Assembly: GCA_963775505.1 (NCBI GenBank)
Contig: CAVZIL010000008.1
Coordinates: forward strand, 186,001-250,000
Direction of reading: 5' to 3'
DNA from: JAIBJN01 sp963775505
Lineage (GTDB): Bacteria; Actinomycetota; Thermoleophilia; Gaiellales; Gaiellaceae
Length of the DNA: 64,000 bases
Numbering within the stretch: position 1 is the stretch's first letter; each line of letters opens with the position of its first letter. The notes below the pieces were generated by a model. That model had not been told where the DNA came from and made no database searches. It saw only the letters and a list, made by a program, of their open reading frames with translations. A program made the translations under genes and the position numbers. Of the stretch, positions 7,759 through 15,984 are shown in pieces.

Positions 7759-7759
7759 G
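7733..7759 (+). promoter_or_regulatory. Start-codon hairpin of repeat copy 1
   Basis: Arms CTCATCGGCCA and TGGCCAATGAG pair at 10 of 11 positions around the loop AGGGT. The CoA-transferase ATG (7755-7757) lies in the 3' arm and the loop supplies the only Shine-Dalgarno-like sequence, seven bases from the ATG. Translation of the mini-ORF would melt the hairpin. Confidence 0.65.
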
Positions 7760-9008
7760 CGAGCTCTCGTCCCCGCCCGCCGCGCGAGGCCGCCGGGAGA
7801 CGTCCGGGCCCGGCCCGCTGGCCGGGATCCGGGTCCTGGAGCTCGGAATGCTCCTCGCAGGGCCGTTCACCGGCCGCCTCCTGGGCGACATGGGCGCCGA
7901 GATCATCAAGGTCGAGCCGCCCGGCAAGCCGGATCCGCTGCGCGAGTGGGGCAAGGCGCGGTACAAGGGCCGCTCGCTCTGGTGGGGCGTCCAGTCGCGC
8001 AACAAGAAGTGCGTGACGCTCGACCTGCGCACCGAGAAGGGCCAGGAGCTCCTGCTCGATCTCGCCAGGCAGAGCGACGTGGTCGTCGAGAACTTCCGGC
8101 CGGGGACACTCGAGAAGTGGAATCTCGGCTGGGACGAGCTGCAGGAGGCGAATCCCGGGCTCGTCCTCTGCCGCGTCTCCGGCTACGGGCAGACGGGGCC
8201 GTACTCCCCCCGGGCCGGCTTCGCCTCGGTCGCCGAGGCCATGGGTGGCCTTCGGCACCTGAACGGGTTCCCCGGCGAGCCCCCGCCGAGGTTGCACCTC
8301 TCGCTGGGCGACTCGCTGGCGGGGATGTTCGCGGCCCAGGGGATCCTTGCCGCCCTCTACCGCCGGGACGCCCTCGGCGGCGGGCGCGGGCAGGTGGTCG
8401 ACGTCTCGCTGCTCGAGTCGTGCTTCGCGCTCCTCGAGAGCACCGTGCCCGAGTACGACCGTCTCGGCGTCGTCCGCGGGCCGGGCGGGACCGGGCTCAA
8501 GGGGGTTGCGCCCTCGAACATCTTCCGGTCGCGGGACGGCAAGTGGATGGTGATCGCGGCGAACGCCGACAACGTCTTCGGTCGGCTCTGCGCGGCGATG
8601 GGCTCGCCCGAGCTGGCCGACGACGAGCGCTTCGCCACGCACCTCGCGCGCGGCGAGCACCAGGAGGAGATCGAGGGGATCGTCGCCGAGTGGGCCGGCC
8701 GGCTCGACGCGGCGGAGATCGACCGCGTCCTCAACGAGGCGGGCGTCATCTGCGGGCCGATCTACACGATCGCCGACATCTTCGAGGACGACCACTTCCG
8801 CGCCCGCGAGATGCTCGTCGAGCACGAGGACCCCGAGTTCGGCACGTACATCGGCCCCGGCATCGTCCCGAAGTTCTCGGAGACGCCGGGGGAGGTCCGC
8901 TGGTCGGCGACCTGGGAGCACGGGAGCCACAACCGCGAGATCTTCGGCGGCCTCCTCGGGCTCTCCGACGAGACGCTCGCCGAGCTGAAGGCGGAGGGGG
9001 TCCTGTGA
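7755..9008 (+). CDS. CaiB/BaiF family (class III) CoA-transferase
   Basis: 417 residues. 'LAGIRVLELGMLLAGPFTGRLLGDMGAEIIKVEPP' is the class III CoA-transferase opening. 'NKKCVTLDLRTEKGQELLLDL' and 'VVENFRPGTLEKWNLGWDEL' follow; the Asp that carries the acyl group in this family is expected near 'LSLGDSLAGMFAAQG'. It would move CoA between carboxylic acids in the cytoplasm, activating an acid for the lyase encoded next. Its start codon lies in the hairpin of repeat copy 1, and its stop overlaps the next start (GTGA). The substrate is not known. Confidence 0.9.
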   Translation: MSELSSPPAARGRRETSGPGPLAGIRVLELGMLLAGPFTGRLLGDMGAEIIKVEPPGKPDPLREWGKARYKGRSLWWGVQSRNKKCVTLDLRTEKGQELLLDLARQSDVVVENFRPGTLEKWNLGWDELQEANPGLVLCRVSGYGQTGPYSPRAGFASVAEAMGGLRHLNGFPGEPPPRLHLSLGDSLAGMFAAQGILAALYRRDALGGGRGQVVDVSLLESCFALLESTVPEYDRLGVVRGPGGTGLKGVAPSNIFRSRDGKWMVIAANADNVFGRLCAAMGSPELADDERFATHLARGEHQEEIEGIVAEWAGRLDAAEIDRVLNEAGVICGPIYTIADIFEDDHFRAREMLVEHEDPEFGTYIGPGIVPKFSETPGEVRWSATWEHGSHNREIFGGLLGLSDETLAELKAEGVL

Positions 9009-9895
9009 CCGTCACGATCTGCGACGTCGGGCCGCGCGACGGTCTTCAGAACCAGGAGAGGACGCTCGCTCCCGAGGTGCGGGCCGAGCTCGTGAACCGG
9101 CTCGCGGACGCCGGGCTCCGCCGGATCGAGGCGGTCAGCTTCGTGAACCCGAAGCTGGTGCCGCAGATGGCCGGCGCCGAGGAGGTGGTCGCGGGCATCG
9201 AGCGCCGCGACGGGGTGGTCTACGCGGGCCTCGCCCTCAACGAGCGCGGCTACGAGCGGCTTGTCGCTGTCGGGCTGGACGAGGTGCACTTCGCCTTCGC
9301 CGCGACGGAGACCTTCAACCGCCGGAACCAGAACGCCACCGTCGAGGAGTCGCTGGCCGCCGCCGAGCGCATCGCGGGGCGAGCGCGGGCGGACGGCGTC
9401 CGTGCCACGGTCACGATCGGCGTCGCCTTCGGCTGCCCGTTCGAGGGCTACGTCGATCCCGGGCGCGTCGCCGACCTGGCCGAGCGGCTTGCTTCGTCCT
9501 TCGACGAGGTCGTCTTCGCCGACACCGTCGGGGTCGCGGTCCCGCGGGAAGTCAAGGCCCTCATCGGCCGGGCGCGCCTTCCGGGGACTGCGATCGGCGC
9601 CCACCTGCACAACACGCGCAACACCGGCTACGCGAACGCTCTCGCCGCGCTGGAGGCGGGCGCCACGGTGCTCGATGCGTCGGTCGGCGGCATCGGCGGG
9701 TGCCCGTTCGCCCCGCGGGCGACAGGGAACATCGGGACCGAGGACCTCGTCTACATCCTCCACGGCGAGGGCATCGAGACCGGGATCGACCTGGCGGCGC
9801 TGATCGGCGTCGCCGAATGGCTCGAGAGTGTGCTGCAGCGCCCGCTCGAGGGATACGTCTACCGCGCAGGGACGCTTGCGTCGCTTGCGGGCTGA
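9005..9895 (+). CDS. Hydroxymethylglutaryl-CoA lyase-like enzyme
   Basis: 296 residues from GTG. 'VTICDVGPRDGLQNQERTLAPEVRAELVNRLADAG' is the HMGL-like TIM-barrel opening with the metal-binding Asp in R-D-G-L-Q-N. 'AIGAHLHNTRNTGYANALAALEAG' supplies the two His metal ligands, and 'DASVGGIGGCPFAPRATGNIGTEDLVY' holds the G-loop with the catalytic Cys. It would cleave a 3-hydroxy-3-methylacyl-CoA such as HMG-CoA to acetyl-CoA plus a keto acid. Coupled to the CoA-transferase, it could act on the CoA ester that enzyme makes. Family confident; the natural substrate is inferred. Confidence 0.88.
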   Translation: MTVTICDVGPRDGLQNQERTLAPEVRAELVNRLADAGLRRIEAVSFVNPKLVPQMAGAEEVVAGIERRDGVVYAGLALNERGYERLVAVGLDEVHFAFAATETFNRRNQNATVEESLAAAERIAGRARADGVRATVTIGVAFGCPFEGYVDPGRVADLAERLASSFDEVVFADTVGVAVPREVKALIGRARLPGTAIGAHLHNTRNTGYANALAALEAGATVLDASVGGIGGCPFAPRATGNIGTEDLVYILHGEGIETGIDLAALIGVAEWLESVLQRPLEGYVYRAGTLASLAG

Positions 9896-9905
9896 AAGGA
9901 GAGGA

Positions 9906-11987
9906 ATGGCACACAGGCTCGGGGTGGACGTCGGGGGGACCTTTACCGACCTGCTGCTCGTCGACGACGAAAAGGGCGATCTCTTTCGGGTGAAGACGCC
10001 CTCGACCCCCGCCGACCCCTCGGAAGGCGTGCTCGTCGGCGTCAGGCGGATCTGCGACGAGAGCGGCATCGAGCCGGGCGAGCTCGGCTTCGTCATGCAC
10101 GGGACGACCGTGGCGACCAACGCGATGCTCGAGGCCACGGGCGCGCGCGTCGGGCTCATCACGACGCAGGGCTTCGGCCAGATCCTCCATCTGGCGCGCT
10201 CGCAGACGCCAGGGCCGCTCGCGGGCTGGATCATCATGGTCAAGCCGGCCCCGCCCGCGGCGCTCGAGGACACCCGCGAGGCGAACGAGCGGATGAGCGC
10301 CCAGGGCGAGCCGGTCGAGCCGGTCGACCGCGAGCAGGTGGCCGGAATCGTCCGCGACCTGGTCGACTCGGGCGTCGAGAGCCTCACCGTCTCGCTCATC
10401 AACTCGTATGCGAACCCGGCCCACGAGCGGGAGATCAAGGAGATCATTCACGAGCTCCACCCGGAATTCCCCGTGACGATCTCCTCCGACGTGCTGCCGG
10501 AGTTTCGGGAGTACGAGCGGACGCTGACGGCGTGCATGAACTCGTACGTGCGTCCGCGTGTGGAGAGCTACGTCCGCAATCTCGAGAGCTCGCTGCGCGA
10601 GCTCGGCGTCAGCGGAGAGCTGAACCTCCTCCGCTCCGATGCCGGCCTCATGAGCGTGGCCGTCGCCTCCGAGAACCCGATCTACGGCATCCTCTCCGGG
10701 CCGTCGGGGGGAGTTGCAGGCGCCCTCTACATCGCGCGGAGAGCCGGGTTCGAGAACGTCCTGACGTTCGACATGGGCGGGACGTCGACCGACGTCGCGC
10801 TCTGCCAGAACGGGCAGCCCACGATCGAGCGGCAGACCGAGATCCCGTACGGCCTCGGCCTCCCGGGGGAGGTCATCCCCGTCAAGGTCCCGAGCGTCAA
10901 CGTCCGCTCGGTCGGGGCCGGCGGCGGGTCGATCGCGCACGTCCCCGACGTCACCGGAGCTCTTCGCGTCGGCCCGCAGTCGGCCGGCGCGGATCCTGGC
11001 CCCGCCGCCTACGGACGCGGCGGCACGGCGCCGACCGTGACGGACGCCAACGTCGTCGTCGGCCACCTGCCGCCGCAGCTCCTGGGGGGCGAGATGCGGC
11101 TCGACGTCGAGGCGGCGAAGACGGCCGTGCAGACCATCGGCGACGCGCTCGGGCTCGACGTGCACCGTGCGGCGGAAGGGATCCTCGACATCGTCAACGA
11201 GAACATGGCCGGGGCGCTTCGCCTCGTCTCCGTCCAGCGCGGCTACGACCCGCGCGACTTCGCCCTCGTCGCGTTCGGCGGGGCGGGGCCGATGCACGCG
11301 AACGCCGTCGCCCGGATCATGGGCTCGTTCCCGGTGGTGGTCCCGCCCGCGCCGGGGCTTCTCTGCGCGACGGGCGACCTCGTCGCCGACTTCAGGGACG
11401 AGTTCGCGCGTACCTTCATTCGCACGACCGACTCGGTGAGCGGCGAGGAGGTGCGCGGCATTCTCGACGAGCTCGGGGCCGAGGCGCGGGCCTGGCTCGA
11501 GCGTGAGGGCATTCCCGAGTCCGACCAGCGCCTCGCCTTCAACGTCGACATGCGCTACTACCGGCAGGGCTACGAGATCCCGGTGGAGATCGATCCCGGT
11601 CTCCTCGCCGGGAACGGGACGACGATGCTGGCGGAGCGCTTCAACCAGATCCACGAGCAGTTCTACGGCTTCCGCATGGAGGGCTCGGCGTGCGAGATCG
11701 TCAACCTTCGCGCCATCGGGTACGGCAAGGTGCCCGAGCCGCAGCTCCCCGAGGGCGAGCCCGGCACCGGCGATGCTTCCGAGGCCGTCGTCGACGAGCA
11801 CGAGGTCTACTTCCAGGGCGAATGGCTGCCGACCCGGATCTACGACCGGGCGAAGCTGCGACCGGGCCACCGCGTCGAGGGCCCCGCGATCGTGACCGAG
11901 TTCGACTCGACGACTGTCGTCCTTTCCGGCTACGCCGCCGAGATCGACCGGTACCTGAACCTGATCATCAACCCGACGGAGGAGTGA
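9906..11987 (+). CDS. hyuA: Hydantoinase/oxoprolinase subunit A (N-methylhydantoinase A-like)
   Basis: 693 residues, the usual HyuA size, with a strong AAAGGAGAGG ribosome site. The actin-like ATPase motifs are present: 'GVDVGGTFTDLLLVDDEKGD' (phosphate 1), 'VMHGTTVATNAMLEATGARVGLI', 'VLTFDMGGTSTDVALCQNG' (phosphate 2) and 'GAGGGSIAHV'. HyuA works with HyuB in ATP-dependent ring opening of hydantoins, N-methylhydantoin, 5-oxoproline or related lactams. The HyuB gene follows after two bases. The isochorismatase-fold amidase downstream suggests ring opening is followed by loss of a carbamoyl or amide group. Confidence 0.92.
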   Translation: MAHRLGVDVGGTFTDLLLVDDEKGDLFRVKTPSTPADPSEGVLVGVRRICDESGIEPGELGFVMHGTTVATNAMLEATGARVGLITTQGFGQILHLARSQTPGPLAGWIIMVKPAPPAALEDTREANERMSAQGEPVEPVDREQVAGIVRDLVDSGVESLTVSLINSYANPAHEREIKEIIHELHPEFPVTISSDVLPEFREYERTLTACMNSYVRPRVESYVRNLESSLRELGVSGELNLLRSDAGLMSVAVASENPIYGILSGPSGGVAGALYIARRAGFENVLTFDMGGTSTDVALCQNGQPTIERQTEIPYGLGLPGEVIPVKVPSVNVRSVGAGGGSIAHVPDVTGALRVGPQSAGADPGPAAYGRGGTAPTVTDANVVVGHLPPQLLGGEMRLDVEAAKTAVQTIGDALGLDVHRAAEGILDIVNENMAGALRLVSVQRGYDPRDFALVAFGGAGPMHANAVARIMGSFPVVVPPAPGLLCATGDLVADFRDEFARTFIRTTDSVSGEEVRGILDELGAEARAWLEREGIPESDQRLAFNVDMRYYRQGYEIPVEIDPGLLAGNGTTMLAERFNQIHEQFYGFRMEGSACEIVNLRAIGYGKVPEPQLPEGEPGTGDASEAVVDEHEVYFQGEWLPTRIYDRAKLRPGHRVEGPAIVTEFDSTTVVLSGYAAEIDRYLNLIINPTEE

Positions 11988-11989
11988 CG

Positions 11990-13909
11990 ATGGACGGCGT
12001 AAAGGTCGCAGACATCCCGCAGATCGAGGTCGACCCGGTCACGCTCGACATCATCGAGGGGGCCCTGAAGAGCGCCCGCTTCGAGATGGACGCCGTTCTC
12101 TTCCGCACGGCCATGAGCCCCGTGATCCGGGAGCAGCACGACGAGTTCCCGATGATCACCGACCCCAAGGGCCGCATGGTCGTCGGCCAGTTCGGCTCCT
12201 ACATCTCGGAGATGTTCGAGAACTTCACTGAGCCGGTCCGCCCGGGCGACGTGATCCTCACGAGCGATCCGTACAAGTGCGGCGGCTCGATCTCCCACAT
12301 CAACGACTGGCTCGTGTGCCTGCCGATCTTCTGGGGCGACGAGCTGGTCGGCTGGGCGAGCATGTTCGGCCACCAGATGGACGCAGGCGGACCGCTTCCG
12401 GGCGCGCTGCCGACGGGCGCGAAGACGATCTTCGGCGAGGGCGTCCGCATCCCGCCGGTGAAGATCTTCCGCGAGGGCGTGCTCAACCAGGACGTCCTCG
12501 ACCTCATCCTCAACAACGTCCGCATGCCGGAGATGAACCGGGCCGACCTCATGGGCATCGTGGCGGGCTGCCGGACGGGAGAGAAGCGGGTGGTCGAGCT
12601 CTGCGAGCGCTTCGGCAAGGAGACCTACCTCGCCGCCTGCCAGGCTCTGCTCGATCGCACGTACAAGGCGATGGCGAAGCTCATCCTCGCCGCCATCCCC
12701 GAGGAGCCGCAGTCGTTCGAGGACTGGATCGACGACGACGGGCTGGGCAACGGGCCCTACAAGATGAAGCTCACCATCTGGCGGGAGGGCGAGCACGCCT
12801 ACTTCGACTGGTCGGGAACCGACCCCCAGGCGATGGGCCCCGTGAACTTCTACCTCTCCGAGGCGATGTTCAAGATGTTCATCGGGGTCTACCTGATCAT
12901 GGTCTTCGACCCCCAGATCCTCTTCAACGACGGCTTCTACCCGCTCCTGCACGTCGTCATTCCGAGCGGGAGCCTGCTCCACCCCAAGTTCCCGTCGGCG
13001 CTCGGCTGCCGGACGCACGCGCTGACGCGCCTGTTCGACGTCCTCGGCGGCGCGCTGGCCCGCAAGAGCCCGGAGCACACGACGGCGGCGGGCTACGGCA
13101 CGAGCCCGTACATGCTCTACTCGGGTTGGGACGGGCGGGGCGATTTCTTCTACCTGATGGAGATCTCCTACGGCGGCATCCCCGGGCGCCCGATCGGCGA
13201 CGGCATGGACGGGCACTCGTGGTGGCCGCTCTTCCAGAACATCCCCACGGAGTACCTCGAGGCGTACTACCCCGTGCGGATCGACGGCTACACGACCGTG
13301 CAGGACTCCGGCGGCGCCGGCTTCCACCGCGGAGGGAACGGCATCGAGAAGCGCTACGTCTACCTCGAGCCCGGCGAGATCTCGATCCACGACGACCGCT
13401 GGCTCACGTACCCGTGGGGCATCCTCGGGGGCAAGCCGGGCATGCGTTCCGAGAAGATCCTGCGCCGCGCCGACGGCTCCACCGAGCTCCTGCCCTCCAA
13501 GTGCGACGAGGTCAAGGTCGAGCCGGGCGACGTGCTCGTCTATCGCACCGCCGGCGGCGGGGGGTGGAAGGATCCCTTCGAGCGGCCCGCGGAACAGGTC
13601 GAGGCTGACGTCGCCAAGGGCCTCGTGTCCCGGGAGAAGGCCGAGCAGGACTACGGCGTCGTCGTCGGCGATCCCGACGCGACCGAGAACCTCCGCAAGC
13701 GTCTCCGCGAGGAGCGGGGCGACGTGCTCGACTTCGACTTCGGCCCCTCGCTCGACGAGATCCGAGCGAGCGCGCGGGAGGAAACCGGGCTCGAGCCGCC
13801 CGTGCCGCCCGAGCCGCTCGCCTGGGCGCCGATGGAGTCGGCCGAGGACGCGCTCCGCCGGGTCCGCGAGCGCGGCGACCGGCAGATGACCCTCAGCGAG
13901 GCCGAATGA
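11990..13909 (+). CDS. hyuB: Hydantoinase subunit B (N-methylhydantoinase B-like)
   Basis: 639 residues with a GGAGGAG ribosome site. 'VDPVTLDIIEGALKSARFEMDAVLFRTAMSPVIREQHDEF' is the HyuB opening. 'DVILTSDPYKCGGSISHINDW', 'LNNVRMPEMNRADLMG' and the C-terminal 'VQDSGGAGFHRGGNGIEKRY' and 'VYRTAGGGGWKDPFERPAE' are typical. The subunit forms the complex with HyuA that hydrolyses the cyclic substrate using ATP. It has a charged C-terminal tail of roughly 100 residues beyond the conserved core, rich in Arg and Glu. The stop overlaps the start of repeat leader copy 2 (ATGA). Confidence 0.92.
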   Translation: MDGVKVADIPQIEVDPVTLDIIEGALKSARFEMDAVLFRTAMSPVIREQHDEFPMITDPKGRMVVGQFGSYISEMFENFTEPVRPGDVILTSDPYKCGGSISHINDWLVCLPIFWGDELVGWASMFGHQMDAGGPLPGALPTGAKTIFGEGVRIPPVKIFREGVLNQDVLDLILNNVRMPEMNRADLMGIVAGCRTGEKRVVELCERFGKETYLAACQALLDRTYKAMAKLILAAIPEEPQSFEDWIDDDGLGNGPYKMKLTIWREGEHAYFDWSGTDPQAMGPVNFYLSEAMFKMFIGVYLIMVFDPQILFNDGFYPLLHVVIPSGSLLHPKFPSALGCRTHALTRLFDVLGGALARKSPEHTTAAGYGTSPYMLYSGWDGRGDFFYLMEISYGGIPGRPIGDGMDGHSWWPLFQNIPTEYLEAYYPVRIDGYTTVQDSGGAGFHRGGNGIEKRYVYLEPGEISIHDDRWLTYPWGILGGKPGMRSEKILRRADGSTELLPSKCDEVKVEPGDVLVYRTAGGGGWKDPFERPAEQVEADVAKGLVSREKAEQDYGVVVGDPDATENLRKRLREERGDVLDFDFGPSLDEIRASAREETGLEPPVPPEPLAWAPMESAEDALRRVRERGDRQMTLSEAE

Positions 13910-14106
13910 GCGTCGCTCGCCTCCGGCTCGCTCCCGTGGGGGAAACCATGTTTCCGAGCGCGGGGGAAACCATGTTTCCCCCGCGGGCCCCCTTCTTCGG
14001 GCCTGCTGAGGAGGGGGTTCATGGGGGAACCAGGGGTTCCCCCATGGCGACTCCCGGTTCCCTCACACACCCTCCCCACGCTCACAGGCCAAAGGTCGGC
14101 CTGTGA
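13906..14106 (+). CDS. Leader mini-ORF, repeat copy 2 (66 aa)
   Basis: ATG overlaps the HyuB stop and TGA overlaps the amidase GTG start. The product opens MSVARLRLAPVGETMFPSAG, repeats GETMFPPRAPFF, continues GGTRGSPMATPGSLTHPPHA and ends HRPKVGL. It is nearly identical to copy 3, and several of the base differences between them are silent in this frame. No known family. Coding potential is plausible, but hairpin constraints alone could also keep the frame open. Confidence 0.55.
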   Translation: MSVARLRLAPVGETMFPSAGETMFPPRAPFFGPAEEGVHGGTRGSPMATPGSLTHPPHAHRPKVGL

Positions 14107-14108
14107 GC
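14080..14108 (+). promoter_or_regulatory. Start-codon hairpin of repeat copy 2
   Basis: Arms GCTCACAGGCC and GGCCTGTGAGC form a perfect 11-base stem around AAAGGTC. The amidase GTG (14103-14105) is in the 3' arm; the loop's AAAGG lies seven bases upstream of it. Where copies 1 and 3 have CAT pairing with ATG, this one has CAC pairing with GTG. Confidence 0.7.
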
Positions 14109-14729
14109 CGCCACGCCGGCTTCCACGGGCGCGCCGGCTTCGGCGGGCGGCCGGCGCTCGTCGTCGTGGACATGAACGTCGCCTTCACCGACCGGTCCTC
14201 GCCGCTGGCCTGCCCTCTGGACGGGGTCGTCGGCGCCATCCAGGAGCTTCTCCGGGAGTGCCGCGCAGCGGGTTTCCCGGTCGTCTACACGACCGTCGCC
14301 TACGACGAGCAGGGCCGGGAGACGGCGGCCGCGTTCATCGACAAGGTGCCTGCCCTGCTCACGCTGGAAGCCGGAAGCCGCTGGGTGGAGATCGACCCGC
14401 GGATCGCCCCGCTGCCCGGCGAGCCGGTCCTGACGAAGCTGTTCGCCTCCGCGTTCTTCGGGACCGAGCTCCAGAGCCTGCTCGCGGCCGCCGGGTGCGA
14501 CACGCTCGTCGTGACGGGCGCCTCCACGTCGGGATGCGTGCGGGCCACCGCCGTGGACGCGCTCCAGCACGGCTACCGGCCCGTCGTCCCGCGCGAGGCC
14601 GTCGGCGACCGCAATCCGGACGCGCACGCGGCAAATCTCTACGACATCGACGCGAAGTACGGCGACGTCGTCTCCCTGGAGGAGGCGCTGGGACGCCTGG
14701 AGGAGCTCGCTGGGACGCACGCTCGCTGA
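14103..14729 (+). CDS. Isochorismatase-family amidohydrolase (N-carbamoylsarcosine / maleamate amidase-like)
   Basis: 208 residues from GTG. The catalytic triad of cysteine hydrolases is visible: Asp in 'ALVVVDMNVAFTD', Lys in 'PVLTKLFASAFFGTELQ', and Cys in 'VVTGASTSGCVRATAVDALQHG', followed by 'PREAVGDRNPDAHAANLYDIDAKYGDVV'. This fits N-carbamoylsarcosine amidohydrolases and maleamate or half-amide hydrolases. Placed after HyuAB it could release ammonia (and CO2 from carbamoyl substrates) from the ring-opened product. Placed just before LeuCD-like genes, a maleamate-to-maleate role is also possible. The start lies in the repeat hairpin. Confidence 0.85.
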   Translation: MSRHAGFHGRAGFGGRPALVVVDMNVAFTDRSSPLACPLDGVVGAIQELLRECRAAGFPVVYTTVAYDEQGRETAAAFIDKVPALLTLEAGSRWVEIDPRIAPLPGEPVLTKLFASAFFGTELQSLLAAAGCDTLVVTGASTSGCVRATAVDALQHGYRPVVPREAVGDRNPDAHAANLYDIDAKYGDVVSLEEALGRLEELAGTHAR

Positions 14730-15984
14730 GAAGATCCTGCTCGCCCACACGGACGAGGACGACCTCGAGGTCGGCGAGGCCGTCATGGTGCGTTGCGACC
14801 TCGTGATGGCGAACGACGTCTCCGGGCCTGTCGCCTTCCGCGCCCTCGAGCGCATGGGCATCGAGCGGGTCTTCGACCCGGCGAAGGTCGTCATGGTCGC
14901 CGACCACTTCATGCCGGCCAAGGACTCGCGCTCGGCCGAGCTGCAGAAGCGCCTGAAGGCGTGGTCCGACGCCCAGGGCGTGACCTTCTACGGCCAGGGC
15001 CGGGGCGGCATCGAGCACACCCTCCTCGCCGAGGAGGGCTGGATCGTCCCCGGCGCGGTCGTCGCCGGAGGCGACTCGCACACCTGTACCCACGGGGCGC
15101 TCGGCGCCTTCGGCACCGGGCTCGGCTCGACGGACATAGCCGCGTGCCTCGCGCTCGGAGCGTTCTGGCAGCGCGTTCCAGGCACGATCCAGGTCGACCT
15201 CGTCGGCACGAAGCGCCCGTTCGTGACCGGCAAGGACGTGATTCTCGCCGCGATCGGCGAGCTCGGCGTCGGCGGCGGCACGAACGCAGTGCTCGAGTTC
15301 GTCGGGGACGGCGCGGCGGAGCTCTCGATCGACGAGCGCCTGGCGGTCGCGAACATGGCGGTCGAGGCCGGCGCGGAGACCGGGCTCTTCCCTGCGGACG
15401 AAACGACGGCCCGCTACCTGGACGGTCGGGTCGACGCCTCCTGGACGGCGGAGCGCACCGATCACGACGCCGAGGTGCTCCGGCGCGTTCGGATCGACCT
15501 CTCTTCGCTGCCTCCGCTCGTCGCGCTGCCGCACCTCCCGGGCAACGTCGTCCCGGTCGACGAGGCGCGGGGGCGAAAGATCGACCAGGTCTACATCGGG
15601 AACTGCGCGAACGGGACGATGACCGACCTGCGCCAGACGGCGGCGGTCCTCCGCGGCCGCAGCGTCCACCCAGACTGCCGCGCGATCGTCGTCCCCGCCA
15701 CGCAGCGGATCTACCGCGAAGCGATGCGCGAGGGGCTCCTGGACGCCTTCGTCGCGGCAGGCGCGATCGTGTCCACCCCGACGTGCGGCGCCTGCTTCGG
15801 CGGGCACATGGGCGTCCTCGCCGCGGGCGAGCACGCCGTCACGACGACGAACCGGAACTTCAAGGGCCGAATGGGGTCTGCCGAAGCAGGCGTCCACCTC
15901 GCGAACGCGTACGTGGCGGCCGCCGCCGCGGTGGCCGGCGAGATCGTGCACCCGGCGGAGGTGCTGGAGGTCGTGCCGGCATGA
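14710..15984 (+). CDS. Aconitase-family hydratase, large subunit (LeuC-like)
   Basis: About 424 residues. Homology begins at 'TLAEKILLAHTDEDDLEVGEAVMVRCDLVMANDV', upstream of the first ATG (14785). The only plausible start before it is CTG at 14710, inside the amidase gene, so the start is unusual or the sequence is slightly wrong. The Fe-S ligands are present: Cys in 'YIGNCANGTMTDLRQ' and two in 'STPTCGACFGGHMG'. 'VVAGGDSHTCTHGALGAFGTG' is conserved. LeuCD-type enzymes isomerise 3-isopropylmalate, but close relatives hydrate maleate, dimethylmaleate or homoaconitate. The context is catabolic, so a maleate- or citraconate-type hydratase is more likely than leucine synthesis. Confidence 0.85.
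   Translation: MGRTLAEKILLAHTDEDDLEVGEAVMVRCDLVMANDVSGPVAFRALERMGIERVFDPAKVVMVADHFMPAKDSRSAELQKRLKAWSDAQGVTFYGQGRGGIEHTLLAEEGWIVPGAVVAGGDSHTCTHGALGAFGTGLGSTDIAACLALGAFWQRVPGTIQVDLVGTKRPFVTGKDVILAAIGELGVGGGTNAVLEFVGDGAAELSIDERLAVANMAVEAGAETGLFPADETTARYLDGRVDASWTAERTDHDAEVLRRVRIDLSSLPPLVALPHLPGNVVPVDEARGRKIDQVYIGNCANGTMTDLRQTAAVLRGRSVHPDCRAIVVPATQRIYREAMREGLLDAFVAAGAIVSTPTCGACFGGHMGVLAAGEHAVTTTNRNFKGRMGSAEAGVHLANAYVAAAAAVAGEIVHPAEVLEVVPA

Larger units (their letters stand above)
7618..7759 (+). repeat. Intergenic repeat unit, copy 1 (short form)
   Basis: Shares with copies 2 and 3 the opening ATGAGCGTC, a palindrome with arms GTGGGGGAAAC (7648-7658) and GTTTCCCCCAC (7662-7672) around CAT, the stretch CGGTTCCCTCACACACCCTCC, and a terminal hairpin (7733-7743 with 7749-7759). 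It lacks the second GGGGGAAAC palindrome and the GGGGGAACC hairpin of the long forms. Confidence 0.9.
13906..14108 (+). repeat. Intergenic repeat unit, copy 2 (long form)
   Basis: Contains two GGGGGAAACCATGTTTCC units, the second a perfect 12-base stem (13959-13970 with 13974-13985); a perfect 12-base stem CATGGGGGAACC/GGTTCCCCCATG (14020-14031 with 14035-14046); and the terminal start-codon hairpin. It fills the whole gap between hyuB and the amidase gene. Confidence 0.92.

Noticed and set aside
9561..13390. Long - strand open frames opposite hyuA and hyuB
   Set aside because: Same explanation: antisense shadows in high-GC DNA with no recognisable domain.
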